Origin: Papiliotrema nemorosa | Taxonomy: Eukaryota; Basidiomycota; Tremellomycetes; Tremellales; Rhynchogastremaceae | Assembly: GCA_032158125.1 (NCBI GenBank) | Contig: JASKOT010000003.1 | Span: 248,001 to 312,000, forward strand | Length of the DNA: 64,000 nucleotides | Direction of reading: 5' to 3' | Shown: piece after piece, positions 1 to 10,051 of the stretch | Layout of the letters: every line of letters starts with the position of its first letter | Position numbering within the stretch: the stretch's first letter is position 1 | The notes under the pieces: generated by a model | What the model saw: only the letters and a program-made list of their open reading frames with translations | What the model was told of the DNA's origin: nothing | Databases searched by the model: none | Position numbers and translations under genes: made by a program

Positions 1-1151
1 ATTGACAGAAATGGATGAAGAGTTGGAAGAAGTGTTGGTTGTGTGGTATTTGCCATGTGGTTCAACCCATCTGATGGCTGAAACCTGCCACCCCCCCGTC
101 TCACTCCTTTGTTGACAAGGGGAGATCCGATCCAAGACTCACCTTCTGGTCATCCCTCGCTGATCGCTCAAGAATAATGAAATGATGAGATGCACAAGAG
201 TAGCTGAGATGTTTTTTCTCCTGCTCGTGCATATGATGTTATCCCTCATAGAGACCCTCCCTCTCAGACAGATGATGGAAAAACGGGGGATGCTCGGTGC
301 CCAATTTCCCAAAGAGACCACTTTGCATCACGATGCATATCCATAAGACCGGCATCTCATCTCGGCACTTTACGCCCCTCTGCCTCCAGCTGCCTCTGCC
401 TCTCGTATGTATGTCTGAATGGTCCCTTTCCCTTACATCCCCTGAATAACCGCATCCCCCCCCTTCGTAACAAGTCTCGCAAGAAGGGGTGAGGGTTGAA
501 CCTTGTCACGATGAGGGGAATAATCCGGTAGATCCCCGGGAGGACGGGATGAGGTGATTATGATCCCCTATGTATGACTTCATGTCACCCGGACCTGCCA
601 CTAAACGTTCCCCTTTTACCCCTGCCCTGGCATGGGTATTTCTCACTGCGCAGCCAGCATCTACCGCCGGTCTCTTCTGCTGACTTTGAAAATTGACCAT
701 GTTGAGTTTTCCGACAGATCCTTTCATCCAAACAGGCGATGTTTGCAGGTGGGGGTCCAATCGATTTGACCAACGTCGTCCTCTCACGCCTCCCTGACCC
801 TCTCGCCCCGCGGCTGATGCCCCTGATGTCGGCCAACCCTGAGTCAGGCACACCCGGGTCTTCTGAAATGTCGACGTCATCGTTTGTTACTCGAATCATA
901 ACCACATTAAATGTCCGAGACAGCGGAAATCTGTGTTGAGTACCACGACCATGCAAAGGTGGACCTTCCATCCATGGCCACTGCGACACACCCTTGTTGG
1001 GCGGGCTCCTACACAGGGATGTACATGCACGATGCTCGGACGAACAAGACCTAGGAGGCACGTCACTGGATGCATCCTGGCGAGTCCACTGTAGCCATGA
1101 TGACATTCGGAGGTCTGTGTCCCGTACGCCGATATTTGAGTCTCATCCTTC
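1..1151. other. No confident gene; possible 5' UTR of an off-window gene
   Basis: I see no ORF here that looks like protein: open stretches are short, in conflicting frames, and lack recognisable motifs. On the minus strand a good splice donor (AAG followed by GTGAGT) lies near position 144, and pyrimidine-rich sequence continues to the left edge. This could be the 5' untranslated region and leader intron of a leftward gene whose coding part lies outside the window. That reading is inference only. Confidence 0.3.
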
Positions 1152-1652
1152 TTATTCACCCAAAGAATCGATATACGCTTGTATCTTGGGCAAAAGGTCA
1201 TAACGCCACTGATCGATGAGCTCAAATCACCACATGGACACCAACCTTGTTGCTACATGACTAATCTCTCGTCAGCCTCACTTACACCGATTGAAACGTG
1301 ACAAGAGCCAAACTGACCAGCTTGTCCCGGCCTTCCACTTTGTCTGCGACCTGGTTCCAGCTCACGCTGCTCTGCTGATGAGATACACTTAGGTGTAAAT
1401 ACTCACAGGGGTCACGACGACGGCGTCGAAGAGCTGCCTTACTTCTCGCTTAGTCCACGATCCAGTCTTCCGCCCTCCGTTATCACCGTCTAGTCCCTTC
1501 ACACGTTGATCCCCTGTTTTGCCACGCTTATGGGGAGAAGGTGTCGCTGAGTTCGAGCTGCGTTTCTTGGGAGTCGATTTCTTTAGAGTAGGCTTCGGGG
1601 AAGGTGATGGGGAGAAAGAAGGCGACTTTGGTGTAGAGACGCCGGAGCTCAT
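1152..1652 (-). CDS. Small Myb/SANT-like domain protein (paralogue 1)
   Basis: Encodes about 119 residues in three exons, 1652-1407, 1374-1318 and 1208-1152, all joined in phase 0. The N-terminal half is basic and Ser/Pro-rich (SPSPSPKP, KKSTPKKRSS). The second half is one Myb/SANT-like helix-turn-helix: GSWTKREVRQLFDAVV, then VSWNQVADKVEGRDK, then WRYDLLPKIQAYIDSLGE. Such proteins are presumed nuclear DNA or chromatin binders; no target can be read from the sequence. The start is the ATG that opens the basic tail. The gene is transcribed away from its paralogue at 1982-2447, and both introns sit at equivalent positions in the two genes. The second exon lacks about five residues present in the paralogue (its ACMNK segment), so helix 3 may be shortened or the splice site placed slightly differently. 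Confidence 0.65.
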
Positions 1653-1981
1653 CGTAGAAGCGCTTGTTGTGTGGCAGCTGTTAGAGGGAGAACGTTAGTG
1701 ACAGGAGGTCAGACAAGAAGGGATATTGTATATCTGGCGGTTGAATTCAGCACCTTGTGGCATCCCTACGAAATGATCGACATGCGTCTAGGATATTCTA
1801 GTCGCCTGGCAACGGTCATGAGGTTTCCAACTTCCTCTGTTCCTGGTTGCCTCGATCAACATCCTTTGATTCTCAAAGCGCAATCATGCGTGAGACTCTG
1901 TGCATGTCGCCATGTAGGCTATAACTGATGATCAATCTGGCTCCTCTTTCTCCAATTCCGACACTGATCCCTCCTAGCATC
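1653..1981. promoter_or_regulatory. Divergent intergenic region between the two Myb-like paralogues
   Basis: This 329-bp gap separates the start codons of two head-to-head paralogous genes and must hold both promoters. I see no clear TATA box. An in-frame ATG at 1928 could extend the plus-strand protein by 18 residues, but the ATG at 1982 begins the conserved basic tail and is preferred. Confidence 0.5.
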
Positions 1982-2447
1982 ATGGCACCAAAACGAGAAG
2001 TCGACTTGTCAGACAACGAGTCTACTCGATCTCCCACCCCTTCTCCCGTCCGACCGTCTAAGAAGACTAAGAGGTCCTCCGCTCCGTCATCGCCCTCCAC
2101 TCCCTCCAGATCTCCCCAGTCCAAGGCAAAAGTCAAGTCGGAGTCCGGATCGCCAGGGAAGAAGACCGGCGCATGGGGTAAAGATGAGCTGATCGCTTTA
2201 TACAGTATCATGAACCCCAAGAAGGTAGTCCTCACCGTGAACATTGTGCGGATCGACGGCTGACGAGGTAGACCGGTGTGAAGTGGGATGAGGTTGCTGC
2301 GCAAGTCCCGGGCAGAGACGTCAAGGCTTGCATGAACAAGGTATTACCACCCATCGGAGGTCTCGCGGGCTGCCCGAGCTGATCCATACACAGTGGACCC
2401 GGATGCAAGGCAAGATCATGGATGCGATTGGCGCGATGGGCGAGTGA
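1982..2447 (+). CDS. Small Myb/SANT-like domain protein (paralogue 2)
   Basis: Encodes 121 residues in exons 1982-2224, 2272-2340 and 2394-2447. The basic Ser/Pro-rich N-terminus (MAPKREVDLSDNE, PSPVRPSKKTKRSS) is followed by a single Myb/SANT-like repeat: GAWGKDELIALYSIMNPKK, TGVKWDEVAAQVPGRD, and ACMNKWTRMQGKIMDAIG. The regularly spaced tryptophans (GAW, VKW, NKW) match the tryptophan pattern of Myb repeats. It is likely a nuclear DNA-binding or chromatin-associated protein. Introns fall before TGVKW and directly before the third tryptophan, as in the divergently transcribed paralogue at 1152-1652. An upstream in-frame ATG at 1928 is possible. Function beyond the domain is not known to me. 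Confidence 0.75.
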
Positions 2448-2630
2448 CCGCTTCCATGGAAGTTGACGCTGTCCGACCCGACCCGACTCGCGGAGCTTTT
2501 CTGCTCTTGACGACATCAGAGCTTTCGAGAGCCAGGGTAGCCATGGTAGCTGAAGATGTATTAGCTTCTTGGATCGTAATTAGGGTCAGAGCTCGGCAGT
2601 ATGAACGTACTGAGTTGAGCTACTCGTTGC

Positions 2631-3062
2631 TCATATTATCCGCGTAGCAGTATGATGCTTCTCCTCTATCAATTCGATCTTCTCAACCATCTTCCCCGGT
2701 ATCAGAATCATGCCCAACATCCTGCCGTCCGTAGGCACACTTTCCACCTCTTCCCCGTCCGACCCTAGACGGTGTGAGCGTTTCGCATACCTCGCCCAGC
2801 TTTCGTCTCCTGGTCCTCGCTGCGAGCGGGGATACCATCTGTCCCTGTTCTTCCTGATTTCCGTCTCCTCTACAGTCCGAGGGGGAGGAAGAAACTCCTC
2901 TGCCGAGTTGAGAATGATATTACACTCCTTGTCGACGCACGTGAATCTACCGATGAAATGTCTTTGGTCGGTCGTGGTGATTCTGAGAGCTCTGTCTAGG
3001 AGCTCAGTGAGCTTGGATGGATTCTTTGCGCCCAACAGGGCCGATGGAGCCGTGGAAGCCAT
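2631..3062 (-). CDS. NAA38: N-alpha-acetyltransferase 38, NatC auxiliary subunit (LSM domain)
   Basis: A single-exon ORF of 143 residues starting MASTAPSALLG. Residues about 20-60 form an LSM (Sm-like) motif, LDRALRITTTDQRHFIGRF then CVDKECNIILNSAEEF, and the second Sm motif is MLGMILIPGKMVEKIEL near the C-terminus. This split, with a charged insertion between the motifs, matches NAA38/LSMD1, the small subunit of the NatC complex that acetylates protein N-termini co-translationally in the cytosol. The ORF stays open upstream to 3377, but the first 105 codons look like non-coding sequence, so the ATG at 3062 is chosen. It is divergent from ALG12, with 189 bp between the start codons. Confidence 0.8.
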   Translation of the reverse strand: MASTAPSALLGAKNPSKLTELLDRALRITTTDQRHFIGRFTCVDKECNIILNSAEEFLPPPRTVEETEIRKNRDRWYPRSQRGPGDESWARYAKRSHRLGSDGEEVESVPTDGRMLGMILIPGKMVEKIELIEEKHHTATRII

Positions 3063-3251
3063 CTTTTTGGCCTCTCGAAAGCACAAGGAGTAAGAGTTGA
3101 TGAGAGGAGAAGTGCAAAGATGAAACCGGGTTTCAGCGTTTCCAGCAAGTCGCGTTGCAACCATTCGAATATCCGACTTGCACATTCTCATCCGTGGACC
3201 AGACCGCGGCATACGAGATTGGAGGGTATACGAGCTCGCCTCAGACTGATC

Positions 3252-5273
3252 ATGGCGTCCAAGAAAGACCAAAAGCAGGTCACGGAACCCCTGCAATCCG
3301 CTAAACAGCCCCATCCAGCCAAATCTAAAGATACTTCTCCCCTCACACCTGTCACTCCCAATGTCCGGCCTAAGCAATCGACCTCCCCACCCTCGAATCT
3401 CCTCAGACTGGTTTTATTGGCTCTTCCATTCGTTGTGACTTATATCCACGTTCTCCTGGCGCCATACACCAAAGTCGAGGAGACGCCAGCTCTGCATGCC
3501 GTTCATGATATCATGAAATATGGGACGTCAGCGGAAAACATCTCAAAGGTGGGTGTTCGATTATGGCCAGCGCAGTGTACAAGTAGCTGACCGGGTACAG
3601 TTCGAGCATGTGTTGTACCCCGGTGCTGTACCGAGGTCATTTATCCCTTCGTTCGCGATCGCCTTTGTTGCCAAACCACTCGTCGTCTTAGGCACAAGCC
3701 TGGGTGTCTTGAGGACTGGATTGCAGGTTCAGATCTTGGGCAAGTCTGAATATACAATGATTGCAAGAGGTATTGATTCTTAGTCCGCCTGGTCCTCGCC
3801 ACGGTCTTCAGCTCATCCTTGGCACATCTCACCACGACAGTATGGAATTTTTCACCCCTCGCTGCAGTCTTCTTCGTTCTGCTATCCATCACTCAATTTC
3901 ACGTGCCTTTCTACGCCGGAAGGACATTGCCCAATTTCCTCGCGCTTCCCCTGGTGATCTTTGCACTCTCAAATCTATTGCGGAGCACTTCGACTCGGCT
4001 TTCTCCACCGTCAACACCGCAAAGCGCCAAGAAGGAAAGCCCGTTGAATGAGATGGGAGAGGAGCTTTCTGCAACCATTGCACTGTTGACATTCACCGCT
4101 ACGATCATCAGATTAGAGATTGCTCCAATGATAGGAGCCATCTCGTTGGTCTTCATCACTCAAGGTCGCCTGACGATACGTGATGTCATCCTCGCCGGCG
4201 CAATTGGCGGTTTCAGCGGGTTGGGTGGGTTACAGCATTCTAGGAAAGGGTCATGCTTACCTTTGGACCAGTCTTCGAGATCATCTTTGACTACCTCTTC
4301 TACAGTGCCGCGGGGCATCCTCTCTCTTGGTGGCCTGAACTTTCCGCATTCATCTTCAACATCCCTCAAGGCCGAGCGGCCGAATGGGGCGTGATGCCTT
4401 GGTATCATTATATCATCTCTGTCGGTCGATTATGTATGGTAGGACTGCCTCTGGCTCTCTTGCAGCCTATTGCGGATCGAGGAGAAGATGGAAGAAGGAG
4501 GACAACCTTGCTTGTGCCTCCTGTTCTGGCAATACTTGCTGCTCTCAGCTGCATAGGACACAAGGTCGGTGTAGTAGATTCACATTTCTGGGTCCAAGCT
4601 GAGACATAGGAATGGCGTTTCGTGGTGTATGTTGTCCCGCTGCTCAATGTGCTTGCGGCCTTCACAGCGGCCAAACTGTTAGTCCCGCTGTATCAACATG
4701 GTGAAATGCTTACTTTAGGTGGACAACCTCTTCTGGACTGTTCAGGGCGTTCTGGAGATTGGCGATCATCGGCGGGATAGCACTGAACCTCGTGGTGACT
4801 ATCTTTTTGACATTTGTCAGTACTAGAAACTACCCCGGAGGCGAGATTGGAATCAAGTTGGAATCACTGGTGCAAGATGGGGGTGCGTTGGACAAGACTG
4901 ATTGAATCTCAGCTGACAAGCAGGTAAACTATGGATCCCCGCTGCAGCGTTACATTCCGGTGCAACGGCTTTCACGCTACCCCCAATACATCTCGATTCG
5001 GAAGGGGAAAACATGACGATCGTCCGACCAGAATCATCGTACGAAGCCTCTCATTCACCGTCTGGTAATTCGCCTCGGGAATTATGGGAGGGGAATTATG
5101 ATTGGGTAGTGACGGATGATTGGGATTTGTTCTTGGACACGGAGAAGGGCGGCGGAAACTGGGCAGTCGCGGATGATGTAGAAGGATACAAAGGGGTTCA
5201 TATAGCCAAGAGGTGGCCGTTTTTGACTGTAAACATGGGCCGCAGGTTGGCCATCATGCGCAGGGCAGAGTAG
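3252..5273 (+). CDS. ALG12: Dolichyl-P-mannose:Man7GlcNAc2-PP-dolichol alpha-1,6-mannosyltransferase
   Basis: A GT22-family multi-pass ER membrane enzyme that adds the eighth mannose (alpha-1,6) to the lipid-linked N-glycan precursor in the ER lumen. Exons 3252-3548, 3601-3739, 3784-4224, 4272-4564, 4610-4677, 4719-4882 and 4924-5273 give 583 residues. Diagnostic blocks: TKVEETPALHAVHDI (lumenal loop with the catalytic acidic pair), FEHVLYPGAVPRSFIPSF, FIFNIPQGRAAEWGVMPWY, and the GT22 signature HKEWRFVVYVVPLLN. Hydrophobic segments alternate throughout. The start follows an in-frame stop and gives a short cytosolic Ser/Pro-rich tail of about 50 residues. The intron at 3740-3783 is a GC-AG intron with donor GCAAGT; frame and homology require it. 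A trailing hydrophilic region of about 85 residues follows the last hydrophobic segment. Confidence 0.93.
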
Positions 5274-5385
5274 AGCGTATCCTCATATATGCATTTTGAT
5301 ACACCATAAATGTATGCCAGATCATCCTCCTCACCTGCACACGTTTTCATTACGTGCCAGACTTCCCATTCATGCTCCTGGTGAC

Positions 5386-6810
5386 TCATGCCGTTCCTGT
5401 TGATGTGGGAGAATTTTCTCTCACACCATCGTCATTGCTAGTGATGCCGCCCTCGTGTCTGATCTCCTTTCTAGACTTTCCAAGCTGAAGATCCGAGAGT
5501 TCATCGACTAGATTCAATGCCCGATCTGTCCGGTCCTCAAGTCCATCAGGAACATGCTTCGAGGCGTTGTTTGTAGTTCCCTCCCCAGATCTACCAGTAT
5601 ATCCGACCTTGCCCTCCTGCTTTCGCTTCTCCATCCACTTTTCAAACTCTTCCCAACCCCACTCACCCTCCCCGCACTCCCCTCGTCCCTTCAAGATCTC
5701 ACCGACTTCCTTCCTCTCCCCCTCATCTCGAAAACAGCCAGACCACCATCGGTCCATACTCCCTCCCGCAGAGTATCCCCCTCGTCCACCTGTGAAGTCG
5801 ATCAGACCTTCCGAATGGGCTGCACAAAAGAAGAGGACAAGAGGCGCGGCGTGAGGTTGGAACGGGTGGATCTCGTTGAGGAATTTGAGGATCCGAGTGA
5901 GGCGTAGGAGGTTATATGGGGCAAGAGATAGGTTCCAAACTTTGCTTCAGCACCGTCACATGATGGGCCTTCAAGGAGTCCTGGAAGCGTAGATGGAGAT
6001 CTCTTTGCTTGAATGTGATGAGACAACTCACAGCGATCATCGTAGTTTTTCGACAGCTTCAGATGCCCTCTATTGAAGTCGATACCGTAAAAATTCAGCA
6101 TCTGAAATGAGCCTGCAGTCCGAGACAGGATCTCTACAAGCTCACCATTGTGTATGCTCTCAATATCCTTTCCAGTATCTCTGGGGATTCGGACATCTTC
6201 TTCGCCTCGTGCTTTTGTAGAGGCTGAGCACGGGGATTGACACCATGTTCACGAATCGGAAAGAGCCCTATCCTTTAGCTCCCACACAAGCGAGGTACGG
6301 ATAGCTGACACTGGATATAAGAGCTGCAAGTTAGCTTTGTTTCTTTTTCGGTGCATAGCAGAGCCCGAGGAGCACCGAGGAAGGAGGAAAAGAAGACTGA
6401 CTGGTTCATCTCTAGTTCATCGTAGTCTCCCTCTACATCATGCATAAACTGCTCAAACGTCCTTCTGTCCGGTCGCATAGATTGTTTGTCCAGATAGAAA
6501 TTGACATTGTCATTGAGAGATGGGTCATCTTCCAGATCCGGGTACTCTTGCAGGAATTCCTGTATGTCTGGGCGGTGAGCTGTGGTCCTCAGAGAATTAG
6601 GTTGAAATCCTTACCCCGTGGCCTATTCGGGAAAGAGCGAGTCATGAGAGATCTTCTGTGCGCCAGGCCGAGATGGGGGCGGAATGACAAAGTCAAAGGA
6701 GCCCAGTAGCAGGAAGCTGAAAAGGGAATCGGTCGGGAGGCAGATGCTCGAGATGAGCGGGAGAGTCCAAGGAAAGATGACAGGACCAGGGAAGTCGAGG
6801 ACGTCCTCAT
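5386..6810 (-). CDS. Opioid growth factor receptor (OGFr) conserved-domain protein with microexon
   Basis: Exons 6810-6615, 6567-6402, 6323-6310, 6267-6146, 6101-6032 and 5939-5386 give 373 residues with every junction in frame. The OGFr domain runs NVNFYLDKQSMRPD, EGDYDELEMN, HSYIQWLFPIREHGVN, ILERILRAY, MMLNFYGIDF, then PYNLLRLTRILKFL and HAAPLVLFF. It matches the conserved block of vertebrate OGFR, a nuclear-envelope-associated growth regulator. Fungal members are uncharacterised, and I do not infer opioid binding. The third exon is only 14 nt (6323-6310); without it the HSYIQW motif is lost and the frame breaks. The N-terminal 60 residues are rich in Ser and Arg and poor in acidic residues, resembling a targeting presequence, though a downstream Met (MTRSF, about residue 56) could be the start instead. 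The C-terminal 150 residues are charged and unconserved. Confidence 0.88.
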
Positions 6811-7126
6811 TGACTTTTGCGTAAATGATGCTGTGAGATGCTGGATTTTGAAAGTATGGACAGTCAGTGTCAGTAGTGATAGATCTTCAGGTCACTATCG
6901 CAGTGCTGGGAGGTATACACAAGACATCGATGCAAATCATCTTTCGTGTGGTTGAGGTCATCCAAACCTTTTGCACGGTGGATCACCTCCACCCTCCCAA
7001 TGCCCCCTTCTACTGCCACGTGGCTTTCACCTCTTCTCTATTGATTGATCTTCACGGGTCGAGGCATCCTTAGAGCATCGACGTTTATACTCTACGTTCT
7101 CGTTGGAGCGAGGCATTGAACCAGAC

Positions 7127-9807
7127 ATGGACGTCAAGATGGACGTCGATAATCAAGCTGGACCATCCACGCCGCCTCGGTCCAACATGGTATACATTTC
7201 GGATCCTCCGGCACCGTCAACCCCTCAACCTATATACAACTATCACTCCCTTGACACCTCTTCAGATCCGTCAATATGCATCGACAATGGTGAGCTCCCC
7301 ATATGAGCTGCAACCGCAAACTGACCTCGCGTGTAGGCTCACACTCTTGGCGAGCTGGGTTTTCAACAATGCCCACGCCATTCATCGACCGTACAAATAT
7401 AGTCGCTAAATACAAGGAGAGAAAGATCAACAAGAACATCTTGCTCTTTGGACGTGATGTCGAGGCAGACTCCAATTCAAGGAGTAATACGAGGCTAATG
7501 TTTGATGGTGATTTACTGGTACACCAGGATTTACTGGTATGTTTCTCTCCCCATTCTCCAGATCACATGGTAGACAAGATTGATGAGTAGGAATGCGCAT
7601 TCGATTACACCTTCTGTATGTTGGGGATAGATTCGTCGAGGATAGAACAGCCTGTGGTCATGTCTGAACGACTCGCCAATCCATTATTCACTCGAGCCAG
7701 TTAGTTCTTCGAGATAATCTAGAGATACAGCTGACGGCAGTCACATCCGAACTGCTGTTCGAGCTGTATAACGCCCCTGCAGTCACATACGGTATCGACT
7801 CGCTATTCGCCTTTTCCCGGCAGAAGCACCAAGATGGATTGGCCGTCAGTCTGGGTCATAACGCCTCGACGGTCATACCCGTCTTGAACGGAAAAGGAAT
7901 TCTGAGTCGCGCAAAGCGGTGAGCTGAACGGACTGTAGGATGGACACCAGCTCATAGACAGGATACCATGGGGAGGAGCGCAAGCTTCCGAACTTTTGTT
8001 GAAGCTAGCTCAGCTGAAGTATCCCACTTTCCCGACCAAAGTCACTCAAGCGCAAGCGACTGTGAGTACAGTTTGGTACAGTTTGGAAACCGGAGCTTAT
8101 GAATAGTTCATGTTTCGCGAGACGTGCTATTTCTCTTCAGATTATGATTCGGAATTGCGGTCCATGGATGTACCACCCAACCTTGCCAAATCGACGATGG
8201 TTGTGCAGTTCCCGTATGCCGTCCCCGTGAGCTGATCCTATCGCGAGTAGAGATTCCAGCTGATCCACAGGACGTGGTGGAGAAGACTGAAGAGGAGCTG
8301 GAAGCCGCCGCGAATCGTAGAAGAGAACATGGCAAGAGGCTACAGCAAATGCAAGCGAAGCAACGTGCAGAGAAGGTCTGCTGTCCAAAAAACCTCTGAT
8401 CTAGTCACTTGCTTATATCCAGCTTGCAGCAAAGATGGTCGAGCTGGAAGAGTACAGGTCGATACTCGCTGAAAGACCGAAGATGAAGAAGGCGGAATTT
8501 ATCGCTCGTGTTTCAGAGACTACACCTTTCGACTCGGAGGCGGAACTCGAAGCATGGATCAAGAAGACTGAAGCGGAAATTAAGAGGAAACAGAGGAAAG
8601 ATCAAGGGCTGGAGGATGAGCCGGAAGAAGAGCCCGTCTTCCCCTTGATAGATCTGCCGGATGAAGGGTTGACAGAGGATGAAGTGAAGGAGAAGAGAAG
8701 ACAGAAGTTGATGAAAGCTGGATGGGATGCGAGAGTGAAGCTTAGAGAGGAGAAGAAGAAGGAAAAGGAGAGAAGGGAGGAAGAGAAGAGACAGGAGGAG
8801 ATGTTCCGAGCGACGGATCCCGCTGCCTGGTCGGCCAAGTTGCGGGACGAGCAAGAGGTAAGATCGGGTCCTTGACCGACTTGAAGTTCAGTATTGACGT
8901 TCCAGGCATTGATAGTTCGTATGGAAGAGAGGAAGAAGAGGAAAGCACAGCTGGGAGACCGCAAGTCTGTCGCGGCACAAGCGAGGATGAAGACTATTGC
9001 GAACCTTGCCGCGGATGCTGGACCATCCAAGAAGCGAAAGAAGGCTGGGGACGGTCAGTTCTTCGTGACTTCAGGCAGTTCAAGCTGATCCGGCAGAGAA
9101 GGACGATGGTTTCGGTCGAGATGACTCGGACTGGGCAGTGTACCGTGAAGTCGGAGGTGACGAGGATTCCGATGCGGAAGAGGAGGACCAGAATCTGCTC
9201 GAATCTGTCGAAACGAGACTGCTGCAGTTCGACCCGACTTTCAGCGAAGATCAAACGCTTGAAGGGAGACAACACGCCAAGAACGCTTTGATCAATGCGT
9301 TTGTGAGAGGTGGCGTGGAAGAGCGGTACGATCCGGAGAATATGGCTCATAGCCACCAACTGCACCTCAACGTGGAAAGGATACGTGTGCCTGAGACTTG
9401 GTTCCAGCCTGGAATGTTTGGTATCGATTCGGCAGGTCTGGGCGAGGTTGCTGGGTGGGTCTTGAATGGATTTGAGGAGGAAGAGAGGAGGAAGATGATG
9501 CAGGTGAGTCATGTTTGGTATCATGGAATTGACGGAGTAGTGCGTATACATTACCGGTGGATGTGCAAAGATCCCAGGCCTGCAGACCAAAATGAAGAAT
9601 GTCTTGACTCCGGTGCTCCCTTTCCAAGCTCCGCTGAAAATCGTCACTTCATGGGATGGAGGTGATCCTAGGTTGGAAGCTTGGAAGGGTATGGCCGAGT
9701 GGTCGAAGTCAGAAGGGTCTAGAGCGGCAAGGGTGACCAGGGCAGAGTATGAAGAGTACGGTGCGGAGTGGTTGAAAGAGCATCAATGGGGCAATCCTCC
9801 TCCATAG
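7127..9807 (+). CDS. ARP5: Actin-related protein 5, INO80 chromatin-remodelling subunit
   Basis: Eleven exons encode an actin-fold protein of roughly 700 residues. Recognisable blocks: RAGFSTMPTPFIDRTNIVAKYKERK; LLECAFDYTFCMLGID; PVVMSERLANPLFTR; TSELLFELYNAPAVTYGIDSL; the second phosphate-loop-like region LAVSLGHNASTVIPVLNGK; RIPWGGAQASELLLKL; and near the end VYITGGCAKIPGLQTKMKNVL followed by RVTRAEYEEYGAEWLKEH. Between these halves lies the long highly charged, coiled-coil-like insertion typical of ARP5 (Lys/Glu-rich, about 8250-9050 in the DNA). ARP5 with Ies6 couples INO80 ATPase activity to nucleosome sliding in the nucleus. The first ATG in frame with the acidic leader MDVKMDVDNQ is used. 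Introns are short; the last (9504-9540) must be removed to recover the conserved VYITGG strand. Confidence 0.93.
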
Positions 9808-10051
9808 TGGGTGGCTACTCGCTATGCACCTCCAAAACACCCTCCACCTTGAGCAGACGATGTTGCGACCGGTTCCGAGATTGCCGAGATAACGTGTCCC
9901 TTGGCATATCTTACGTAATAGACCCATCCGCGGTCAGCCGTCTTGCGGCCGATGGACGTCACGACCGTCCACGAAAGTTGGGACTGCAGGTATATAATAC
10001 AAATGTACACGTCGAGCAGGCGTCCGTAATCCCGCTTGTCCACACCTCAAT
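9808..10051 (+). promoter_or_regulatory. SCOT promoter with TATA box at 9991
   Basis: A 244-bp gap between the ARP5 stop and the SCOT start codon. A clear TATA element (TATATAATA, 9991-9999) lies about 55 nt upstream of the ATG at 10052, in the plus orientation. Confidence 0.55.

Noticed and set aside
585..1106. 173-codon minus-strand open frame
   Set aside because: It overlaps other open frames of similar length in both strands, shows no motif and has a chance-like composition.
5554..5907. Plus-strand open frames opposite the OGFr gene
   Set aside because: They are Leu/Pro-rich antisense shadows of the charged OGFr C-terminus, which is supported by six in-frame exons.
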